Shown here in pieces: positions 1 through 6,700 of a stretch of DNA of 6,962 bases (positions are counted from its first letter, which is position 1; every line of letters starts with the position of its first letter). The notes under the pieces are model-generated. The model had not been told where the DNA came from, ran no database searches, and worked only from the letters and a program-made list of their open reading frames with translations. This DNA comes from Sediminibacterium ginsengisoli (GTDB taxonomy: Bacteria > Bacteroidota > Bacteroidia > Chitinophagales > Chitinophagaceae), in contig CALPLN020000096.1 in assembly GCA_943324415.2 (NCBI GenBank), positions 1 to 6,962 of the forward strand, in the 5' to 3' direction. Made by a program: the position numbers and the translations under genes.

Positions 1-2
1 AG

Positions 3-131
3 ACTAGTAGCACCAATACGGTGGAATATATCTACAACATAGAGTCTATAGGTAGTGGTAATCTTATTTTGTATTATACTTTATCTGGTGCAACTGTGCC
101 TACAAAATTGTATTTCAGCACAATCAGATAG
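3..131 (+). CDS. 3' end of an unidentified upstream gene (partial)
   Basis: An open frame enters from the left edge and stops at TAG 129-131, giving 42 visible residues that end in TKLYFSTIR. The visible part is rich in alternating hydrophobic and polar residues (EYIYNIESIGSGNLILYYTL), which would suit a beta-sandwich or beta-strand C-terminus of a surface protein. I recognise no family and no sorting-domain signature. The stop is one base before the ATG at 133, a spacing typical of translationally coupled genes. That spacing, and the fact that the other two forward frames close at bases 5-7 and 40-42, are the main reasons to believe it. It could still be a chance open frame, because only 43 codons are visible. 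Confidence 0.5.
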   Translation, partial: TSSTNTVEYIYNIESIGSGNLILYYTLSGATVPTKLYFSTIR

Positions 132-132
132 T

Positions 133-633
133 ATGCAAAAAATAATCTTCATTGTTGGTTTTTCATTGACTGCGCTTTTAGCAAAAGCACAAGGAGGCTT
201 ATTCGTGATGAGCTCTGTGGGCGCATTGCCTGGCACCGCTAGCAATGGACTCGCGATCCAGTTCAACAGCATCGCTGCATGTATTGATGTGCAAACAGGC
301 GTAGCAGTATTGAATGGTGCAAGAGGCAATGGACAGTTCGCTATTAATTGCGAAGTGACTATGAAATTTAATTCACTAGGGGTGAGGATGTTCCCCAATC
401 CAGTGAACAATACGGCCAAAATAAAATTAAACAACACCCCTCCATTAACGGAAACTTTTAACTTGACCATTTGGACTACAGAAGGGATGCTGGTTAGAAC
501 GCAAAAAGAAACAGGCTACAATTTATTTCAAGGACTAAATATATATTTAAGTGCGCTCATTGCAGGCACGTATATTTTAAAAATAGAATCGCCTGCCTAT
601 ATGGATGCGATCAAATTTATCAAAACAAATTAA
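133..633 (+). CDS. Small secreted protein with T9SS type-A C-terminal sorting domain
   Basis: This encodes 166 residues. Residues 1-19 (MQKIIFIVGF...LLAKA) form a signal peptide, with likely cleavage before Gln20, matching the Bacteroidota habit of glutamine at the new N-terminus. Residues 20-80 are a small passenger rich in Gly, Ala and Asn that I cannot assign; Cys50 and Cys73 could form a disulfide. Residues about 82-166 match the T9SS type-A sorting domain: the MFPNPVNN entry motif (86-93), the TTEGML turn, a late AGTYILKI strand and a C-terminal KFIKTN. Family knowledge says such proteins cross the outer membrane by T9SS and are released or anchored, usually with the domain removed. The frame is open from an ATG at 55, but that start would put 26 extra residues before the signal peptide and overlap the upstream gene, so ATG 133 is chosen. 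No strong Shine-Dalgarno precedes it, which is common in this phylum. The giant fibre gene begins 30 bases downstream. Confidence 0.85.
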   Translation: MQKIIFIVGFSLTALLAKAQGGLFVMSSVGALPGTASNGLAIQFNSIAACIDVQTGVAVLNGARGNGQFAINCEVTMKFNSLGVRMFPNPVNNTAKIKLNNTPPLTETFNLTIWTTEGMLVRTQKETGYNLFQGLNIYLSALIAGTYILKIESPAYMDAIKFIKTN

Positions 634-663
634 GTAGTTGTCTAAAAGTTGCAATAAAATTAT
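634..663 (+). other. Short intergenic gap, no terminator seen
   Basis: These 30 AT-rich bases separate the small T9SS protein from the giant fibre gene. I see no inverted repeat that could form a terminator hairpin, no Bacteroidota-type -7/-33 promoter and no purine-rich Shine-Dalgarno. The simplest reading is read-through transcription of the two genes, with an AT-rich leader helping translation start. Confidence 0.5.
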
Positions 664-741
664 ATGATCATGAATCGATTCAATTTACCACTAACCATTT
701 TAGTGGCCTTTTTATTTATAGTGCCAAGTGGTGTCTATGCA
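664..741 (+). other. Signal peptide of the giant fibre protein
   Basis: Residues 1-26 have a short basic start (Arg5), a hydrophobic core (LPLTILVAFLFIVP) and a small-residue cleavage site, VYA before Gln27. The glutamine at +1 agrees with the glutamine-first pattern of Bacteroidota secreted proteins. There is no lipobox cysteine, so this is not a lipoprotein. Export to the periplasm by Sec is well supported; how the protein crosses the outer membrane cannot be told without the C-terminus. Confidence 0.88.
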
Positions 742-3700
742 CAAAATCCTAATACAGGCATCTTTTTTCAAGCGATTGCAAGAGACCAGTTTTCCAACCC
801 CGCCAAAGACAGGAAAATTTATGTGCAATCAAGCATTGTTCAATCCACTGCAACAGGCACAAAAGTATTGATCGAAGAATATCAAACAACAACCGATGGC
901 TCAGGTGTATTTAGCATCAGTGTAGGGCAAGGTACTAGAACCGGTGGAACAGTAGCGAATTTGGATAAAGTAGAATGGGTGAAAGGGCCTTACTATCTAA
1001 ACTTAAAAATTGCTATTACTCCAATGGCACCAGTGGCAAATTGGGATTATACAAAAGATTGGATTGAGCTAGGAACATCTCCTTTTGGAACAGTGCCTTA
1101 CGCTTTATACTCTGGTTCATCAGGTGCCTTAGACAGTAAGTTGAATATAACTGATACTTCTACGATGCTTGCGATTTACGCTAGAGCTACCGAATTAAAG
1201 CAATTATCAGACAGTGTTGAAAATAAAATTTCTATTACGGATACTGCAAAAATGTTAGCACCTTATGCAAGAGCAGTAAATGCTTTGATTGCATCTAACT
1301 TAACTTCACTGACTGCTGCTACTGTCAACAATGCATTAGACAGTAAAGTGAATTTGGCGGATAGTTTAATTCAATATGTAACCCCAACTCAGCTAGCTCA
1401 AAAAACATTTAATAGTACCCCTATTTCAAATAGTATAGCACTAAAATTAAATCTTACTGATACCGCTGCAATGCTAGGGAATTATGCCAAGTCTTTAGAT
1501 GTAAACAGCAATATAGCTGCTAAATTAAACACCATTGACACGGCTGCAATGCTAGGAAATTATGCCAAGTCTTTAGATGTAAACAACAATATAGCTGCTA
1601 AATTAAACAGCATTGACACGGCTGCAATGCTGGACAGAAGGTTCAATAGAGATACGATTGCACTGTCTAATCGTATAGATGAAAGAGAATCATTGATCAA
1701 TAAATCAACTAGCATTGCGTTGTATGGTAGTTCAGATATTAAATTTCCTACCAATAAAGCAGTGAAATTCTATGTTGATAGTGCAATCTCTGTGGGCGGT
1801 GGAGGTGGAGGCAGCAATGCAACTGTAGTAGATGCCGACGCTTTAACCAAAGGAAAAATACAACTGTCGGGTGACTTAACCGGAACTGCGGATGCTCCTG
1901 TGATTGTCAATGGAGCTATCACGAATGCCAAAATTGCTACAGGCGCCATTACAGATGTTAAAATTGCTACTGGTATCAGTGCCTCTAAAGTAGGATTAGG
2001 CAATGTAGATAATACAAGTGATTTAGATAAACCAGTTAGTACAGCTCAACAAGCTGCAATAGATCTGAAATACAATGCCAATAGCGCTGCTATTTTAAGT
2101 ACACGTATTGATACTAAATTAAATTTAGCAGATACAAGCGCTATGTTAAGTGACCGAATTAAAAGAGATACCATTTCCCTCTCCAATCGTATCAATATAA
2201 AAATGAGTGCCAACGATAGCACTACCCTATTTGTGACTCCCTATCAATTAAATAATAGTCTACCAGATATTACTAACCTAAATAACAGGATTGACTTAAA
2301 ATATGCCACTGCAGACGCAGTCATACTATCAAATTTAGTTGCAACTAAACTCAATAGAACAGATACCATCAACTTGAGCGATAGGATTAATTTAAAACTT
2401 GATTACGCGGATAGCATTCGATTGTTTGCCACTGCAACTCAATTACAAAGATTAAAAGACGATACTATTACATTATCTAATAGAATAGACGAACGCGTTA
2501 AAATTACGGACACAGCAAGAATGCTTCAGAATTATGCAATCAAAGACGCTTTGAGTAACATTGCAATAACCGGCAACTACAATGATCTAATCAATAAGCC
2601 AACAATTCCAACAGTCGCTGTAACTTCAGTAAATAATTTAACAGGAGATATCATAATTGATAAAAATACCATCAACCTAGGGAATGTCGAGAACACATCT
2701 GACTTAAATAAACCCATCTCACTGTTGACATCTAATGCTTTAAATAATAAAGTTGACCTAAGCGCGCTGAATATTCCCAATGGTATAGTGGGTTTAGACG
2801 GCAATACAAAAATTCCAAGTTATCTACTGCCCTCTTTATCTTTCACATCTGTTTCTACAGCAGGAAGCAATGCAGAAATGATTGCAATTGGAGCAACATC
2901 GTCCAAAGGAACAGTCTGTGTTAGAACAGATTTAAGCAAGACTTTTGTTTTGAGTGTTGATTATGGTGGATTAGTCACTGATTGGATTGAAATGTTGACA
3001 CCAGGCTCTCCAGTACAAAGTGTGAATGGCAAAACCGGAACATTAAATATCAATACAGGTGACTTAAGCGAGTCAGGAAATCTATTCTTCACCAATTCAA
3101 GATCTAGGTCATCCATAAGCGCCTCTTCTCCTATTCAATATAATGCAGCAACTGGATTGATAGGTGCAGACACGAGCAGCAGTAATACAAGCTTAGTAAG
3201 CCGATGGTCTTTGAGTCAACAAAATTTAACCAACACATCCAACCTTGCTTTAAAAGTCAACATTAGCGATACAAGCAATATGTTATATCCTTATGTTCGA
3301 AATAATAATTTGACGAATCAATTAAATGCAAAATTAAACTTAGCGGATACTGCGTATATGCTGAATAATAGAATTGGCAGAGACACCTTAGCGTTATCTA
3401 ATCGAATCAATTTAAAAATTGGTGCTTCAGACACTAGTGCTATGTTAAGTGCCCGTTTTGCCAGAGATACGATTTTACTTTCTACTAGAATAAGTTCAAA
3501 ATTAAATTTGTCAGATACAGCAAATATGTTAACAGCTCGTTTTGCAAGAGATACGATTGCATTGTCTAATAGAATCAATTTAAAATTAAATATATCTGAT
3601 ACTGCTACGATGTTAAGTCGCAGAATTGCAAAAGACACATTGGCTTTATCTAATCGAATCAATTTAAAATTAAATATTGCCGACACCTCCCTCCTGCTCG

Positions 3701-6700
3701 CTAATTATTTAAGTGCCTTGAATACAAAAGAACTCTTATCCAATAAATCTACTGACACTTCCCTTGGAGGCAGTTTGGCAAGCGATCTTTTATACCCTTC
3801 TCAAAATGCGGTAAAAAAATATATTGAAAATAATGCAGCTGCGGGAAATAGTACAACTTATACTGGCAGTATTGTTGATGCAACTAGCTCCGTGAAAGGA
3901 AAAATTCAATTAGCTGGAGACTTAGGTGGCACCGCCACTGCACCACTTGTACTATCCATAGCAGGAATTCCAAAAGATACCTTGGCGAATGCACTTAATT
4001 TAATGAATGCTGCAACTTCTAACAATATTGTCAATTACTTAGTTCGAAGAAGCCCAATAGGCGACTTTTCGGGTAGTACTATTTCAGCAAATACATTTAA
4101 AGGTGACTTACTTGGAAATGTCACTGGTAATGTAACAGGAAATATTACAGGTAACTTAACCGGAACTGTTACAGGTAATGCGACCAATGTTTCAGGCATA
4201 GTTGCCATTGCCAATGGAGGGACTGGCGCAAACTTAGCATCTAGCGCAAGATCGAATTTAGGCTTATCCGATATAGACAATACAAGTGATGTCAATAAAC
4301 CTGTCAGTACTGCACAACAAACTGCGCTTAATCTTAAGGCGAATTTAATTTCTCCTACATTTTCTGGAGATGTAAGTTTACCCATCAACACAAGAGCGGC
4401 GACACAAATATTAAATGACAACTCTACAAAATTAGCCACGACAGAATATGTAGCGAACGCCTTAGCGGATGCATCAGGATCAATCACCAATTCAGTGCAA
4501 GACGCAACCACTACTTCTAAAGGTAAAATATTACTTGCAGGCGACTTAGCAGGAAATGCAAATTCGCCAATCGTAATGAGTGTAGGAGGTAAAACAAAAG
4601 ATAGTATTGCCGCAACCGTAGTTGCTTTTGGTAATGGAACAAGCAATAATTTAGCCAATGCATTTGTAAAAAGAGATGGCAGTGGAAATTTTAGCGCATC
4701 CACTATTTCTTCTGATTTAATTGGCAATGTGATCGGAAATATTACAGGAAATATTACAGGAAATCTAACTGGAACCGTTACAGGCAATGCTACCAATGTT
4801 TCTGGCATTGTTGCTGTTGCGAATGGCGGGACAGGCGCCTCTACAAATGTCAACGCAAGAACAAATTTAGGCTTAGGGAATCTTGACAATACAAGTGACG
4901 CAAATAAACCAGTTAGTACTGCACAACAAGCAGCATTGGATTTAAAAGCCAACCTAAACTCGCCTACTTTTACGGGCCTTCCAGTTTTGCCAATTGGCGC
5001 AACCGGCGTAACTCAATTATTGAATGACAATAGTACGAAACTGGCAACTACTGAATATGTTGCCAATGCTTTAGCGGATGCATCAGGCTCTATTACCAAT
5101 TCAGTTGCTGACGCGACCACTACCTCTAAAGGAAAAATATTATTAGCTGGAGATTTAGGCGGAACAGGCAATAGCCCATCCGTAATCAATGTAGGCGGAA
5201 AAACGAAAGATGAAGTTGCTGCTGCAACGACACTAGCCAACAATGCAACCAATGATAATTTAGCCGGAAGTATTGTTAAAAGAGATGCAAGTGGAAATTT
5301 TAGTGCAACCAATATTACAGCAAATATAATAGGTAATGTTACCGGAAATATTACAGGTAACATCACGGGTAATTTAACCGGAACAGTAACAGGCAATGCT
5401 ACCAATGTTTCTGGTATTGTTGCAGTTGCAAACGGAGGTACAGGCGGATCAACAAGTACCAATGCGAGAACAAATTTAGGATTAGGGAACATTGACAATA
5501 CAAGCGACGCCAATAAGCCTATAAGTTTAGCACAACAAGCAGCATTGGACTTAAAAGCCAACCTAAACTCGCCTACTTTTACGGGGCTTCCAGTTTTGCC
5601 AATTGGCGCTGTTGCTGTAACACAAACCCTAGGCGACAATAGCACAAAAATTGCCACAACAGAATATGTTGCGAATGCATTAGCAGATGCGTCTGGATCA
5701 ATCACTAATTCAGTGCAGGATGCAACAACTACTAGTAAAGGAAAAATATTATTAGCCGGTGATTTAGGTGGCACAGGGTCATCGCCTTTAGTGTTGAGTA
5801 TCGGAGATAAAACAAAAGATGAAATTGTTGCTGGTATAACACTCGCAAATAATGCAACCAATAATAATTTAGCAAATAGTATTGTGAAGCGTGATGCCAA
5901 TGGTGCATTTAGCGGTAATCTTTCAGGCAATGCTACCAATGTGACTGGCACAGTTGCAATATTAAATGGTGGAACAGGCGCGACAACAGTAGCAGGATTT
6001 AAAACCAATTTTGGATTAGACAACATAGACAACACAAGTGATCTGAATAAACCAATAAGCACATTGACGCAGTCTGCATTAAATGCAAAGCTGAATACAT
6101 CAATGATAGGTGCAATCAGTGGTGTAGCTAGTTTAGGTTCTGACGGAAAAGTTCCAACGGCTCAATTACCTGCGTTTTCAATTGCATCTGTCAACGTAGT
6201 CAATTCACAAGTAAATATGTTAGCACTAACTGGATTGTCTGTAGGTGCGGTTGCAATAAGAACTGACAATGCAACCAATTATTTATTAACTGCACTTCCA
6301 GCAACTACACTCTCTAACTGGCAAACTTTTTATCCAGCTGCAACCAACGTGCAAACTGTGAATGGCGCAACTGGATCAGTTGTACTCTCAGGTGCAGCCA
6401 ATAAAATTTCAGTTATCTCCAATGTTTTTGATATTGCCTCAACCTATGCTGGTCAGAGTTCTATAACGACTCTAGGTACGATTGCAACAGGTGTTTGGAA
6501 TGCGACAACAATTGGTATTACAAAAGGAGGAACTGGTGCATCTACAGCCAATGATGGGTTCAATGCACTAGCCCCTTCGCAGTCAGGAAATACAGGGAAA
6601 TTTTTAACAACGAATGGCACGAATACTGCTTGGTCAAGCATCAGCAGCGCAGGCGGATGGAGTACTTCAGGAAATGCTGGATTAGTAGATGGAACTAATT

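Larger units (their letters stand above)
3877..6096 (+). repeat. Four large supermodules (624, 609, 609 and a shortened 378 bases)
   Basis: Units begin at the Asp of the DAT(T/S) motif: 3877, 4501, 5110 and 5719. Each runs DATTTSKGKILLAGDL, a variable segment with a KRDxxGxFS motif, a GNxT array, NATNVSGIVAVANGGTGA, LGLGNxDNTSD..KP, LKANLNSPTFTG, then DNSTKxATTEYVANALAD and ASGSITNSV. Units 2 and 3 have exactly equal length (203 residues). Unit 1 is five residues longer. Unit 4 lacks 25 residues around the GNxT array and the whole LKAN..TEYV half. Repeats keep the frame throughout. The fibre therefore grew by duplicating a unit of about 600 bases. Confidence 0.9.

Noticed and set aside
63..71. 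TTATTTTG resembling a Bacteroidota -7 promoter element
   Set aside because: It is one base short of the TAnnTTTG pattern, has no convincing -33 element, and lies within the upstream reading frame.
55..132. Earlier ATG at 55 for the small T9SS protein
   Set aside because: It adds 26 hydrophobic residues before a complete signal peptide and overlaps the upstream frame. The ATG at 133 gives the standard signal peptide.
191..210. AAGGAGG followed 10 bases later by an in-frame ATG at 208
   Set aside because: It looks like a Shine-Dalgarno and start, but would remove the signal peptide from a protein that has a T9SS sorting domain, and Bacteroidota rarely depend on such sites.
81..470. Minus-strand open frame of 129 codons opposite the small T9SS gene
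   Set aside because: The + strand frame has a signal peptide and a T9SS sorting domain; the antisense product has no recognisable feature.
3318..3686. Minus-strand open frame opposite the 84-base repeats
   Set aside because: It is periodic only because the sense repeat is periodic, and no family is recognised. The sense frame explains the region.
4114..5403. CRISPR-like or intergenic repeat array
   Set aside because: The short regular repeats are 12-base coding units (GNxT) in the fibre frame, with no spacers.
4035..6062. Long minus-strand open frames (about 305 and 349 codons) opposite the supermodules
   Set aside because: They are antisense shadows of the repeat: their translations repeat with the same 609-base period, are rich in Val, Ala, Pro and Leu without any recognisable domain, and the sense frame gives coherent known motifs throughout.
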